64,000 nucleotides of DNA from Anthostomella pinea (Eukaryota; Ascomycota; Sordariomycetes; Xylariales; Xylariaceae). The stretch spans positions 3,100,001 to 3,164,000 of the forward strand of contig CAUWAG010000004.1 in the NCBI GenBank assembly GCA_963556695.1, given 5' to 3'. The position numbers and the translations under genes were made by a program. Under the pieces are notes generated by a model that saw nothing but the letters and a program-made list of their open reading frames with translations, searched no databases and had not been told where the DNA came from. Of the stretch, positions 37,313 to 51,321 are shown piece after piece; the first letter of the stretch is position 1, and every line of letters begins with the position of its first letter.

Positions 37313-40300
37313 TTGGTGGGTCAGTGTAGTTCACACGTACCAGTGCTTGGACCTTGCAATGCTCTTAAGACATCGGTTGGAGTGAGTGTGTTAGCTGGTC
37401 ATGCTCGCCTGTCCCCGAGCGACTTTTTGGTATTCATGCTTCATTTGGGTGGGAATGTTATGCGGCTATTGGGACGCGGCGTCTGCTTGCGATGAGACTC
37501 TAGCGATGACATGCCATGCTGCTTGCGGGGTTCAGCTGGAGGCCGGTAATGTTGTGCGTCGATCATCCAGACACTGGGTTGTTAACGAGTTATCTGTGAG
37601 GAACCAACCCCTTTTCCTCAGGTAACGGCCATGGGATCGCTGGGACTGACGTTGGGGAGAGTATTGCGCCTTGATAAACAGTCACTGAACCCCCTATTGA
37701 ACCATCCATTGATACGCCTGTTCATCCTTACAATCCACTGTAGCCTCCGTTACCACATCCACCGAAACAACCCTACTCGTTCAGTAACCCTTTCTCACAG
37801 GTTATGGGCCCTGATACATGTGCTTTGCCTGAGGACTCCGCTTCTTCGACCACTCGTGAATGGGCGTAATGGTGTAGTATAGTGTGTACGGGCATCGAGG
37901 CGTGACGACGATGGATGGACCGGATACCCACGAAATGCGGTTTGCTGTCATTGAGTATTCGGTATATAGTGAGTGTGATAAGGCGCGTGGAAGACCGGAA
38001 CATCCTGGGCTTGACCCATGATGAAGATCTCGGAACCGCTGAGGGCTGGAGGGTCGGGGCTAATGCTCTCGATAGTAGATGTTCCGTTCACCGGTACACG
38101 CTTCGCCCAGATCATCAGCCCAGATAGGGCAGTTATCGAAGCTCGTTATGTTCGTGAACGAGCTGACGAGGTAGACGGCGGTACAGTTCGATCCTGTCAT
38201 GGGTTAGGATGATGTTATAATGGGAGTAATTGAATCTTACTTACATGGTACGATTTCATAGTTAAGATCAGAGTGATGACCAATTGGCCTTCTCACTTCA
38301 GAGCCGGCTTTGCTGTACTTGGCTTTACGATATGGTACGCAGCAGTGAATCATTCGTCATATTGAGGCGTCACTCCTTTCTCACATTGACATATATTGGC
38401 AGGACGTCAAGTCGCTGGAATCTGAGCCTAAGCGACTCGTTCGTGGTTCGTACTGTAGGCAGCTCAAGGCGCGTTTATCTCACCCCCGACAAACCTCACT
38501 GATATGAAGCTGATTAGTTCACGGCCACCCAGTATCGAGGATGAGGGCAATCACTTCCACCAGATGCTTTCTCGTGGCCCCTGTTTGACAGTTCGACGAG
38601 GCGGGCTAGGATAAGGGCTCCTTAACCCTAACCCTAACCCTGTCTAACCGCCACTCTACCCTGAGCCGTCAGTCGTCAACACCCTCGATACAAGGCGCGA
38701 TCCTCGCGCTTCGTCGTCTTTTCATACAAGGCGACCGGCGGAGCTTTGTCGAGTGTTTATGTAACCGTAGCCCGAAGAGAAGACTGGTTAACCACTCCCT
38801 GGTCCCAAGCCCGGCAGATCCAGCATTCGCATCTGTATGTGTCCCTGACATGTGAAAAGGCACCCTCCCGAGCAGGCGACAGCCGCGCCTGCTCGTCACG
38901 TCGTCCGCCGCCTCCATAAATACCTAGGTACCGTAGAAGTTAGAACTCAAGTGCCGAAGGCTTCTGCGTGCGCCACACTCGGCGCAGAGTGCGAAAACCG
39001 GCCTAGTGCCCGCGCGCTCCCACGTCGCCGCGAACAGCCCCGAGGTCCGATGCATCCAGTCCATCTCCAACTTTTAAACAACTCCAAACGTAAGACCAAA
39101 TCCCAGAAGGAATCTCCAACTCCTACCCCAAGCGTCACCTTTCGTGGTCGGGCGGGCCGCCGTGCCGCAACGGTTCTGTCCCCCTGTTCCCCCTCATCCT
39201 ACCTAAACTACCTTACCTAGGTACCTACCCCCCACGCGACACCGGCTCCAAATCGGTGACTCGGAGCCAGACGGCACGAGCGGTGGTAATGTTGGCCGAG
39301 GTTAAGTCAGGTGCCAGGTGCTGGTGGCAGGGTATTTGTACCAAGAGAAAGACAGACACCATAACATCAATAATAGGGCTGGTCCATTTGGTTCGAACCA
39401 GTGCCAGCCTCCAGGTGCCAATGCTACGTCCCAGTCGATAATCCACGGAGCTGGGCCCTCACCAACTCCGACTGGGCTGTGGTACTACGAGGCAGCCCAG
39501 GCTATTTTACCCAGGTAGGGCATCATTCGGAGGAGGCTTTGAGAAACCGGTCCTGGGGTAGCATCATCGTCACGAGGTCCAGCTCGCGGAGGACGCCCCA
39601 CAAACCCCCACGCGAGCCATTGTCAGGTTCGTGTTGGATCATGAACCTCGCGCTTGTCTATCACCGTGTGGGCGTGTCCGACGAACCTCGAAAGCGGCGC
39701 GCATTCCTCAGGCATCCGACTCCTCTGTCCAGCCGAGAATTTAGAAATACACAACTTGTGATTAGAATCAGCGATTCAGGGGCGGCGGATCACGATTCAC
39801 AATGTGATCCGTGAGATCCGTCTGTCCGTCTGTCCGTCATTCATGATTCCCCCCCTTGCCACTTATACCTATTCAGCTCCTTGTCGACCTTGATCCGAAT
39901 CTTGAAGTGGTCTTTGCTTGCGAAAAAAAAAAATTCCAATTTTTTTCGTCTGGCAACTGGCCCGCTGAACGCACGCACGCACGACAGCACTTCCCCTTCT
40001 CGGCCGAGTCGACCGGCGTGCGGCAGCGGCAGCGGCAAGGTGCCCACTGCCAGGGCGGCTCGACGCACGTACTTTCGAGCCTGCGCGGCATCAGGAACGA
40101 ATGGGAAGCATGTCGTAGTATTTAAAATGAAAGGGCCCTGACCTGAACTGACCTGAAGCATTACAAGGCACAGCTGCAGCCGAGGTCTATCTGTGCCGTC
40201 CCTCCACGGTCCCGACCCGGTTTCCTGGTTGCAGTCAGGATCACTCACCCACGTTGTACCGGTCAAGCAGGGCACCGACAGATGAACAATCAGGATTCTC

Positions 40301-40922
40301 GCAGGCCCTGGCTAATGAAAAGTCCCTTACCGCTTGCCGCTTGCCGCTTACCGACAATCTTTCAAGGCCCCACGTTCATCATGATCATGATCGGATTCAG
40401 GGGTATTCATTTAGAACTTTGGTACCGAGCCAGAGGAACGTCGCCCCGGCCCCTGAGATCGCCTCACCATGTCTCGATCCACAAGCGACCTGAATTCCCC
40501 AAGAAAGTCGTCCCGAACAAGCAAGTCGTGCCTCGTACCATTTGATAAACCTATTCTTACACCTTTTCCGTTTCATCTCATCTCGCTCGCTCGTTCGCTC
40601 GCTCACTCGCTCTATGCACTCGGTTCCCAATAATCGCACAAATATATACATAACGTTCGTGACCATCAATGCATGCATGGCCCCGTGGTCCTCGCAGGGG
40701 CAAGCCAAAAAAATCCAAAAGCCACCATAGCATGACATGCAAAAAGCCGCACCTCCAAAGCAGCGGGCCTGTTGATCCCAGTAAAATGCCCGTGATACCC
40801 AAGAATGCCGGTCGTGCCCTGTCCCTAGATTTTTGGTCGAAGAAGAAGTTGTTGCGTTTGTTGTACAGTTGTGCAAAAGTGTTTGCTCAAATCGGGCATT
40901 CTTCAAGCCCCTGGCCCCTATT
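37313..40922. other. Intergenic, about 3.6 kb, no gene seen
   Basis: Only short frames. It contains the telomere-like repeat at 38,622-38,641, TACCTAGGTACCT-type palindromic runs near 38,925 and 39,215, and, at the right end, the 3' flank of the zinc-cluster gene. Confidence 0.45.
38622..38641 (-). repeat. Interstitial telomere-like repeat (about 3 x CCCTAA)
   Basis: Just over three perfect units of the fungal/vertebrate-type telomere hexamer, in the CCCTAA orientation on the plus strand. Confidence 0.85.
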
Positions 40923-43302
40923 TCAGCCCTGAGCTCCGGCAAGAAAGAAGTCGAGTTCGTTGCCCTGCCCCATGGCCTGTTCGTTTTCCGCCAGCTGCTC
41001 CAGCAGGCTTAAGAATGGGTCTTTCTCTTCGGGCCCCGTGCCCGTGCTGCCGTTGTGGCTTCTCGCCCCCGGACTGCGCGCCGCCGCCTGCGGTTTGTTG
41101 CGGTCGTCTTCTCCGTGCCAGGTAGCGGGTGACGTGTATGCGTTGGTCGGCACGGTACCGAACATCGGGTCGTAGGTTGGGACGCCTAGCCCGTTGTTAT
41201 TGTTGTTGTTTTCCGCGTTCGGCGCGGGCGTTCCGTAGTTGTAAGGCGGGGAGAATGGCGTCGCCGTGATGCCGGCCATATGCTGCGCTTGCTGTGGGGG
41301 TTCTATAGAGAACCCTGCTGCCGCCGCCGCCGCCGCCGCGGCGCTTGCAGCGGGGTCCTCCATCGGGTCACGCATACAATGGCTGGTCATATGCTCTGCG
41401 TGCGATGGCAGCGAGGCAGGAGTGTGAAGCATAGGTGACGAGTGCGGCCCTGCAGAGAAGGAGAACTGCCGGTGCTGGCCGCCGGGTGTAGGCAGGCCAG
41501 AGGTCACAAGGTTATGATGGCCAGGAGCGCTCAATGGTGCCAGATTCCGTATATCGGGTCGTTTACGCCCAATGCCGGCGGTGCTCTTCCGTTTCAAGCT
41601 TGGCCGCTCGGGCACTGCATTGGCCCGAGGCGCGTACAGGTCGTGGCCTGTATATGTGTCGGTGGTAAAGTCGATGACAACATCCGAGAGGCTCAGGCTG
41701 GCCGCATCGAATGTGGAGATCTGCCCGTCGGGTCCTCCAACGCTCGAGTAACGGTCGAAGAAGTCCTCCAGACTGAACACGGGCGAATAGCGCATCGAAT
41801 TGCTCGCGAGCCCCTTGACCAACTCGGTGTGGGCGTTGTATATGCCTTGCAAGGTCTCCCGTTGGTGCTGCACGCACGCCCACGCGTACCGTAGCTCGCT
41901 CAGTTGCTGCATTTCCCGGGACAGAAACTCCGCCGACGAAACGAAGGCGCCCGTGTCCCCGCCTGTTCCGGTCTTGTTGTAGTGAGCTCCGTGGATATGG
42001 ACTGTGCCAGCGGTGCAAATGCAGTATCCAACAAAGGCGGGCCATTCGATAGACGCCGTCTGTTTTCCAAGCTGAACCAACTCCGCTATCGCATTGGCGT
42101 GTAAGAAGCACATGTTTGTGGCCTCAATTTGCCATGACTGATGTTGACCTGTCCCAGCGAGTTCCGCCAGGTCGATGGGGAGGAATGGTCGGTATATGAG
42201 GCAGTGAATCAGGTGGTAAATGAGTTTACTGAGCACCAGCACGGTGCAATCTGGGTGGCCGAATAGCACATCAAGGCTGGAGAAAACGTCGTCGGTTCCT
42301 GAAGCCCAGATATCGAGGTCTTGTCTAATCTTGGACAGGCTGGAGAGCGTGTGCCACGGGAAATGGGAGTCCCCTTTCACGCCGCCTGATGCGAGGTATC
42401 GATTCGTGACACCCAGAATACGGCTTATGTCAATAAGCATCCCACTGCTGCCCTGCGACTTCTTGCCGTTGCCCTGCAGGTACTGGAGGTTCGAGCCGCT
42501 CTGGAAGAATTCCCCTTCTATCTGTAAGCCCGAGAGGTTCGGGGACCAACTTGGTAACCGCAAAAGTATGGTTTTATCGCCAGCAATGCAAGGTCGTTTC
42601 GATCCGCAGGCCATAAATCTGTCGAGAAGATAACATGTCCAGAACAGTCGCCTCCGCATCTCGCGCTCCACGGCAGTTATGCGGGCGTGCATGCCGACCT
42701 CGCGGTGTAACTCGAGAGCCATGGCCATGCCAATAGCGTTTGCTACCACCGTCGTCAGTTTACCAACTCCAGATCCACGGTGTGCATATAGGGTCGCTCT
42801 GGCTATACATACTCAAAAGCATGTAAGCCTTCTTGCCCTTGCCTGCTGCCGTGAAGGCAATGACAAGAAGGAGCAGGGCCTGGAGGGCATCGACGGACGG
42901 TTCATCGGTATCTATTTCGCTTCTCGATTGCGACGCGTAGTCCTCGCTCAGTCTTACCGCAGACTGGTAGCCGGCTGGATGAGGTGTATACCTGACAAGT
43001 CTCAGCCATGGATTATAGTGAACAGGTCCTCGGATACATACCTAGCAGCAACAGCATAGATAGCATGCACCAAATAAATGGGCAACTGGCTGAGTTGGAG
43101 ACGCTGCCGTACCGAGGATTCGTCGAGGATATGATAGGGTTTTGCATGGAAGCGGTTGAAGTAAGTGTCCAGGAGTGCATCCATTTGGATGACGGGGGAG
43201 GAGTCGCTGTTGACTGTGGGTGAGTATATGGCGATTTCTGTGGCTGCATCTATTGCCCGAGCAGTATCTAATGCAAGCCGCTTCGCTTTCGGCTCGGCTG
43301 TT

Positions 43303-43343
<41 letters not shown>

Positions 43344-43937
43344 TATTGGGTTTGCAGACGGCGACGCGGCATCGTCATCTACCGCGTCCTCCGTAACCAA
43401 TGGCGGCTCCTCTGCCGTCGGCGAGCCATCGGATTTCTTCTTGTCCTTGAGTTGAGCCTCCAAGCCATCTACCCTCTTGAGCAAAGCCTCAAGCACATCC
43501 GTTTTTGGTCCTCGCTTCTTCGGCACGGCGTCTACAGCCCGGTAGATGGTCAGCCGCTGCATATCAGGGCGGGACGGGACAGAATAAGCGATGTGTACGC
43601 ACCATATATGCACGGGCATTGAAAGACCTGGCAAGCTTCGCAGGCCGGGCGTAAGCGATTGCACTTAATCTGTACCGAAGACGCAGTTCGTTAGCACAGG
43701 CAGATATACCGGGTAATCTTGGGTTTGCGCCGCAAGTTGCCAGACGTTCGGGTAAATACCGACCTTGCGCTTTCGACATGACTTGCAGTTCATTGATTCT
43801 CGTGGCTCATTGCTCATGCGGCGAGTTGGCAGGCGCTCGATGCCAACTTGAGGTCGTGACATGGCGATGGGATGAACTCCAGGAAGGGGGACCACGCTCA
43901 TACTCATCGGTTCGTAAGCGGTAATGGTCAATGTCAT
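40923..43937 (-). CDS. Zn2Cys6 fungal transcription factor, about 909 aa, five exons
   Basis: A fungal zinc-cluster regulator. Exons 43937-43764, 43669-43603, 43531-43042, 42991-42813 and 42742-40923 join in phase through GT-AG introns. The DNA-binding domain is built from three exons: C51-x2-C54-x6-C61-x6-C68-x2-C71-x6-C78 ([21 protein letters not shown], then [13 protein letters not shown]), followed by a dimerisation coiled coil ([18 protein letters not shown]). The middle-homology region follows ([39 protein letters not shown]; the characteristic [17 protein letters not shown]...SKRPC). The C-terminus is long and disordered with polyalanine and polyasparagine runs. A (Ser-Thr) run at about residues 140-150 comes from a hexamer repeat. 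ATG 43937 gives the longest form; ATGs at 43862 and 43817 are possible. Target genes cannot be inferred and no obvious enzyme cluster adjoins it. Confidence 0.88.
43306..43341. repeat. Coding hexamer repeat (GTGCTC)6
   Basis: Six perfect hexamers inside exon 3 of the zinc-cluster gene; on the minus strand they encode alternating Ser and Thr residues (part of the disordered linker). Confidence 0.9.
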
Positions 43938-46900
43938 GCCAACGAGACTCTGGATCGGCCAAGATGCCCCAGGTTGGTCTCGATGCGACTAGCACCCGTC
44001 GTCGGTCATGGAAGAGTCGTGGTTCCTTTCCAAACGGTGCCTCTCAATGGTACGGGGGATTCTCTTGTGCTGCCGGTGGGTGTCTCTCTCATCCTCGGCT
44101 ACGGAAAGGAACTGGACCTGGACTCTGTCCGGCCGATGGAAGAATAATCAAAAGAGCGATTCACCGTTGGACAGGCACACACAGAGGTATATCCAGCCGT
44201 CTCTCTAGTGAGGACCCGAGGATGCCAGGAGGTGCGAGACCCGGCGGAGATGAAGTAATAAGTGTGAACCAACCCAAGTGGAACAAGAGATTCATGGTCC
44301 CTCTTCCAGTCAGAACAGGTCTGGATATGATTGCTGCTTGCATGCGTGCGGAGAGGTGGCTCGCGAGCGGCTGGGGTGCCTGGGTGTCGAGGTACTCCGG
44401 TACTGTAGGATCGAGAAGTCTGAAGGGGCCCTCTCCCCCCTGCCAGGACACGCTTCCCCCTTCCAGAATCCAATGGTCCTGCTCATTGTTCGGCTAATAC
44501 GAGGCGACATACTCACGTATTCAGGTCCATCGCGGGGCCAAGCGGGGGGGCAAGCAGGGCAGGTTGCAGGGGATTGGGGGGGGGAATACTCGGTTTGGAG
44601 AAGAGTTTCAGGCGGCCATCCCCATGAGCAAGGATTTTGGATTGGCCCAACGGTCAGGAGTTGCACTTGGGAAGCGCGCATCACAAAAAGAATGGGGTTT
44701 TGCAGATTTCCAGACCGGGGGGGGCCAGCGTTGGCGAGGGCCCGACTGCCGTCGACTCCAAGAGGCCTGGCAGGCTGGCGACGTCGGGACTTGGGAAGTT
44801 GGGGAGGGACTCGAGGACTCCCACGATCATGCCTTCCAAGGGGGTAGGGGGAGGCAAGAAGTCAGTGGTCACCCGCACCGGCAGCGGGCCATCGGCGTTG
44901 GTGAGAATGGGGATGGTTGCGCGCCAATAGAAGTTCAGACGAATCCACCGTCTCCATCGTCCCGAACATCCCTACACGCCACAAATGCCATGGTGGGCTG
45001 GCTGTGGCTGGACGCAGCGCCCTTCCGGAATACGGTGGCTGCGACCCCACCCTTTTATAATAGGAGGTACTTTAGATATGCCATCGTGACTTGGCTACGT
45101 CTATTGCATTATTGTATTTACCTGCGAGACTTGCTTGACAATGTCCTGGTTTGCTTGAAGTTCACCTCATGAGCACCTCGGCACAAGTTGAGCACAAGGT
45201 TGGAGGCGACTCCGAAGCGACGGCAAACTCGCGACATGAGACACCGACGTAATGAGCTAAGGACCGGCAGACTGGGCCGGGTGTGGATGCCCATGGGTGG
45301 GCAGGTGGGTAAGATCCGAACCAGCATGCCAGAGCTCCATAAAAGACTCAGGGCTGTCAGGTACCGGGTACCCTCCTGAGTCCTCAACGGCGACAGGCGG
45401 TCAACGGTGGATAATAGCAGCGGTATTATTAGAAGCCTAGAAGGTCTTCTGTGTATGCCATGTATGATTTGGTCATCTCCGATACGTGAAGTCGATACGC
45501 GTCTCATACAGCTGTCGACTTGGCTTGACCGTGCAGCACAAGGCAAAACAAGCTATCGGATCAGAAACACTTACAGTCCCAATGACACGTCTTTCGCTCG
45601 CAGTTTTGCTTCTGTTTGAAGTGCCGACTTGAAAGAGCACATATTTGGCCTCCACCACAGCTTAGCGAAGAAGGTGAACTTGCGGTGTGTATTGCGACTC
45701 ACTTAAGAGAGCTCGCCACGTCATCACCTCACTTCGAGCTTATTAGCACAACGCTGGCTTTCATGCTTTAGTCGAAAGAAGTCACTATTCAAAAGCAAGC
45801 CGAGTCTGCATGAATATACTAGTCTAGTTAGGATGAAATTGCGATGTTAACGCCGTAGTTCTTGTGTGGCAGTTTCGGTTCTCGTCTTCAACCGGGGCGA
45901 CAGCGAGGTTGTCGATAGCTTGATAGAAACCAAACTCGCGGCCGCAGCTTCTTTAGCACTAGCGGCTTCAGAGAGCACATGTGAAAAGGTGAAGATCTAT
46001 GCCGAGAATTTCCCAAATCGACTCGCGGCGTGTTCCAGCGCGGGACGTGACAGGGAGCAGGGCAGCAGGGGGCAGCCAAGCGAAAAGAAAAGTACGGGGA
46101 ACGGCACAAGTTGCCATGCGCAGGCGGAAATCGTCCACTCTGTCCCGTCCTGCAGGGCTGCAGCCATAGCAAAGCCCAATGACGGACCAGTCATGACATT
46201 TCGAGGCTCAAGTATCATGCAACGAAGACTGGTTCATATGTCGTTGTTCCGTGAGCGTATCATCATTGTTGATACACGCGCAACCAGGACTCCATCTATT
46301 AATAGTGCTCCTTGGGCGATCTTTTCTAACGGCGGTCAGGACGGTAACTCAGGATCTGCAAAACGGAGTGATTGTCCTCATCCCAAATGCACACACGGCT
46401 ATCATCGTGGGGTGGTTAATCGCCTTCGGAGTTTGAGGAGGGACGAGATCCAAGGACAATTGCGACGGCTCATTTAGTTTGATGAGATGATTTAGATCGA
46501 ACCAGTCTTCAGAGTCGTTAGGTTCGTCCAAAGAGCTGTGGCAGCAGGGGCTGAGAGTCGAGCTGACGTTGTCGAGCTATGATATCGTAATCGTATAACC
46601 AGTTCAAGGACAGTTTTTCAGAGGGGCCCGCAAAGACGGTACTTGGAGCTCTTCGGAAACTTTGGTCAGACGTGAAATCCGAAATGCTGGGCCTCGGTTC
46701 GAAGAACTGATCCATGATCATATCACGAAACCGGAGACGTGAACCGTCTTGCACCCCTGAGATCGTCACCCCCTAATAATAGATGACCCGTTTACACTGT
46801 TTACACTGGGGTCATATCATTTATCTGTGATCGCTGGGATCAGCTCGCTAAGGTGGGCTCGTTAGGGCTGGAAATTAAAGCACATCCTTGCTATGATCCC

Positions 46901-48103
46901 TTCTTACTCGCAGCTCATCACCCCGCACTCTATTGTGAATGCGTTGCAGGTACTACCGATAGTTGGCAATATCAACGTTGAATCAGAAGACTATAGTCTA
47001 TCAGAAGCCGGCGATCGTGAAGCTTTCCATGGTCCTCTCTTGGGGCCCCTCGCTATTTCAGCTGGGCTCAAAGTGGAACATGTCATCACGTCGGCTCCTA
47101 CGGTACCGTACTTGCAAGGTTCAAACGTAAGTGCGGCGGCTGCGGGCCTGCGGCAGCGGCAGCGTCTTCGAGAATGCAGCTTCTGTGTCTTTTGCGACTC
47201 TTAACGCTCTCTACCCTGTCATTATCAAAAGCGCCGAACCACAAGTCGACTTGATCTGGGACGAGACAGTCACATTGGCCATGGCGTGCATCGCTTAAGC
47301 ACGTCAAATGAAGAACTATTCTGGACTCTGCGTCTCAAAGGCCTTTTACATAGTAAGTTACATAGTAGACCCAGTGTGCTACGTTGTACGCTTGGTGACA
47401 GATCCGCATACCAGGTTTAACCTGTTTGTATCCTCTGAACCCGCTGTGTCGAATCTGGGCCCTCTTCTATGCAGAGTTGACGTGTGCAAGCTGGTCTGTC
47501 GGCATTTGACCGGTGTGACGACAGCTTCGAGTCGTGGGGGACAGTGGATGCTATGCCGATACCCTGGCGGCGTTGGCGAAAAAGCAACAGAGGCTTGCGG
47601 GTGTGGCTGTCCATAGTATAGTGGCCGTCCCATCTCCTCACGTGGTTGGCTGCACTTCACGAACACAACATCGGGCATCAGATCTAGAACTGGTAATTCA
47701 AAAGCGCGGAAAGCCCTACACTTGCAGCTGAGCTTGTACAGCAGTGACGCACACCTGCATCTGCGGCGCGGCGCCATCCGTCCTCAAAACGCTATGGTTT
47801 GCATGTATACAGAGGTCAGCGTAATCTGACCTCTCATCTCTTGAGGGCTTTTCTCTCAACCGATCTGATAGCGGCTGTCGACCCTGTGGTGTTTTTGCTA
47901 GGCTCATTTGGCACGTCTCCTGCCTACTCCCATCGGCGAGGACCCGGTTTCAGGAGAACCTCGGTGGACGGAGCATTCTAAAATCACCTCCCGCACTCTA
48001 ACAAGGTTTCTGATTTACCTGGAGCCAGTGGGATCAGCTGGCACTCCTGGCCGCTCTTCCTAGGTTAGTCTTTACATTCAGTCTGTTGTTACGGACTACG
48101 GAG

Positions 48104-48191
48104 CCCACTGTTGACAAGCGGGCGCTAACCCGGGCTTTGCCGGCGATTCAAGTGTCAACTTTGGTGATCATCGCTGATCACTGATCAGTGA
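48104..48191. repeat. Inverted-repeat cluster (possible remnant of a small DNA element)
   Basis: GTTGACA and its complement TGTCAAC bracket a GC-rich segment (about 48,110-48,160). Within about 20 nt to the right lies a perfect 14-bp palindrome TCACTGATCAGTGA (48178-48191), itself preceded by related TGATCATCGCTGATCA. No coding content. Confidence 0.5.
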
Positions 48192-51100
48192 CCGTTGTCT
48201 TTCTCGCAGCTGATGATAATCCAACGGGCAGAAGTGGGGAGGAGCAGGGCAAGCGCAGGGGCCCTAGACCCGAGCCCCTCCGTGGATCCCGATGTAACGG
48301 TCAGGAACTTCTGTCGAGATTCCGGAGCACTGCTTGTAGCGAGTCTAGCGGAGGTCTCGTCGACGGCGGCGGCAGGGTCCCTTTAATCTTGCTCTGACAG
48401 CTCAATTTCTTGCTTACCGGCATTCAAGACTTCAATCATATCATTCAATATTGCATTCCAGAGTTAGCAGAACAGACGCCTCACAGCTTGAGCTCCAATA
48501 CCATTCTTCAGAAAGGGCCAGTCGTGGGCGTCGTAACAAGTCTGTATGCATGGGGCATCTGAAGCTAGCACCGAAAACAGGCATTCGCCCATATGAGGGT
48601 GTGTTCAGGGTCACCTCGGCTGCTGGCCGATCATCGTCGATCCTGAGCCACGTACACGCTCATCACGGAAGGCCACAGCAGCGGAATCAAGTATGTGTAG
48701 GGTCCTCTATAATACCAGACCCGCCATCTCATCTCAGCCAGCAGAGTTTTGTCCCAGGCATCTGGTCAAGAGTTATGCCATGATCGCCAAAACTGCAGTG
48801 CCTTGGTTCCAGTGGCCGAAGAAATATGATTATGTTCCTATTTTCCAGACGAGTAATCAGCATCCTGCTGATCGAGTTTCAGTAATAGTCGTCTAACTGA
48901 GCACGGCGCAGCTCCGAGTTTCCCATCTTGAACAAGGTCCGATACTTAGCTGGGCTTGTGGTCTCGGCCTATGATACCATCTACGGACCAAGCAGCTGCA
49001 GGTCCAAAAAAGATGGTGCTGCATATCCGGCCCGACAACGCACCTGGAAGGAAGCACCTACTGTAGCATTAAAGCTTGTCTTTGCTTCTCCAACGGCTCC
49101 GTACTCCGCAGCAACCGACACACCTTGGCCACGGTGAGCGTGACTTGCGCGACTACTGGACGTCTCGCTTCGCTGTCGATGCATCGTCAAGCCCGCTCGT
49201 GCTGATGGGTCCGCTCGCTGTACTTATCGTGAAGAGAATCACTTGGGATTCTCCAAGTCGCCGACCAATCCCGCCTCAAGGCTATCCGCCGGAGCATGGA
49301 CTCATATTATGAAGCTCGTTCTCTCCCTCAAGACCTTCTTGGTTTCACACCCGACGGGGTCCATCATGTCCAAGCGCTTACCCTAATTGATAACATCTTG
49401 CAATGCTTCCTGGGTGGCAGGACCAAGGTTCCCCCCTATATCTGAGAGGTGAATGTGTCGACGGTCACAGAGAAGAAAGCGTGCTCTACCTTAGTCAAAG
49501 CGAATCAAGTGAAAGCAAAGATCTAATCACACACAAGAGCATTCCCCTGAGCAGCCTACGATCATACCCGTCAAGTCTCTGAGTTGCTCACCGCTTTGAT
49601 TCATCAGTGTCGAAATTGGCATACTTTCCACCTGCAGCTCGGTTTGACACGTGGACGCCACAGTTAGGCTCTATCAAATGTCTTACCTAAGTGCCATCTT
49701 TTCTTTTCTCTTGCAACACCCATGCGGTCTCTCCAGGTCTATAGGTTGCGTGCAGAACGGGAAAGCCAACCTACTGTTCGAGTCCCCGTACACCTTTGCT
49801 GTCTAGCAGGTACTTAACCCAACCCTACAAGGTGGCGAGAAAGACTCGTCATAGTAGGAGGTTCTGTGTCGTATGGCTCATTCGGATGGAGAGGCTCCAT
49901 TGCATGTCTGGTGTGTGTATGCGTGTGCACCGCTCTTCCTCGTCCACGGCTCCCGTTTGGCTGTTGGCCCGACCTGTCATTCTTCGCAAAACCAAAGGTA
50001 TTTCGAACTTGATCTACTATACATGACCTGTTGGACTCGCCGCTTTCCGGGGACCTCGACTGGTACCGAGGTACTCACGCACCACTTGGTGAGCTTCGTA
50101 AGACGAGGCCCGAGCGGAATCGCACCCGAAACTCACGTGCCACGATGAGCCTACCTAGGACTGAGCTCTGATATATATTTCGTACGGATTTTGGCACACG
50201 TGACATGCATCACGGTGGACTATCCCTCAGAACCACAGTTTCATCGTGAACCTATGACTTCTTCGGTATCGTCGGCCTAGGCACATCCCTCATACCAAAA
50301 TTTTGACAAAAGTCCAGTCGTTGCACGAACACGACGACATACCATTGCTGAAAAATAAGCCCTTCGGTAGAGACGCCTATATAAAGGTTGTGTCATAATC
50401 TAAGGTATAAACGCGCTAACGTCCTGTTTACCATTGAAGGTGTCATTATAAGCGAGACGCAAATCGACGATCAGGGTCTCTCTAGAGGAATGTCCACAGC
50501 ATCAGGGTGTTACGCTCGCCACCTGTATCATGGGAGTTTGGTACGTGTGCTTTTTAATACTGCAGAGTTCCGTTTTGCTCGGCCATTCCAACCGGTGAGT
50601 TATCATCATGAGGCAGGAAGACGAGCTCGAAGGCCACGCCAGCGATGATCACTACCAGATTCCCGACCGGTGGCTCCACGGGAAGGAGCTATCAGCTGTA
50701 CTGACCGATGGATCGTGGTGGCTGACTGTGATGTGCCGTCTTGGAGTCGATGCGTATGAGGTCGGTCGTCGGGACGGCACCGTGGGCAGACCGTCTGCGC
50801 ATGGAGCAGGTTCACGTTCATTCTAAAAGTAGAATGATCTCAGATTCCTGTGCTACTGTAGGATCTTCTGGAAGCAACCCAAATTTATATATATCATACC
50901 TGATGAAGCTGGTGTTCGGGGCTTCAAGGGGCAACGCTGGCCGAGACGTAGAGATGGCCACGCACTGTCCACATCAACACATCAAAACGAACTATATCGG
51001 ATAATAACAGCTAGCTACGTGGCTTCGACCTGGTTACCCGCCTAAGGTGACAAGCTGCGACACGTTCTCCCTCATATGCGAGGTTTGTGCCAGCTAGGTG

Positions 51101-51302
51101 ATCGACTCGTAGACTGCAACACCTTGTCAACCCCTGAACCGCCTCTAACTCGAAAGCCTCCTCCTCCTCCCCGAACATAAAATGATTTACTAAATGAAAT
51201 AAAGCTACATTATATAAGATAAACCTATTGCTATAACCATCATGTCTAGGGAGGGAATGATGTCATTTTTGCCTGGTAATGGGGAACCACGAAGTCTTTG
51301 CC

Positions 51303-51321
51303 TAGGGTTAGGGTTAGGGTT
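51303..51321 (+). repeat. Interstitial telomere-like repeat (about 3 x TTAGGG)
   Basis: TAGGGTTAGGGTTAGGGTT, opposite in orientation to the copy at 38,622. Confidence 0.85.

Noticed and set aside
32963..43937. Quinate utilisation cluster with QutR-like repressor and an activator
   Set aside because: The zinc-cluster factor is 5.7 kb away beyond a transposon and no quinate enzyme or permease gene lies between or around them.
44278..44847. 189-codon plus-strand frame in a G-rich tract
   Set aside because: Gly/Arg/Trp-rich translation of a G-rich low-complexity stretch, typical of a chance frame.
45866..46477. 203-codon plus-strand frame in the gene desert
   Set aside because: Begins with a non-ATG-supported context, has no domain and composition does not resemble the real genes.
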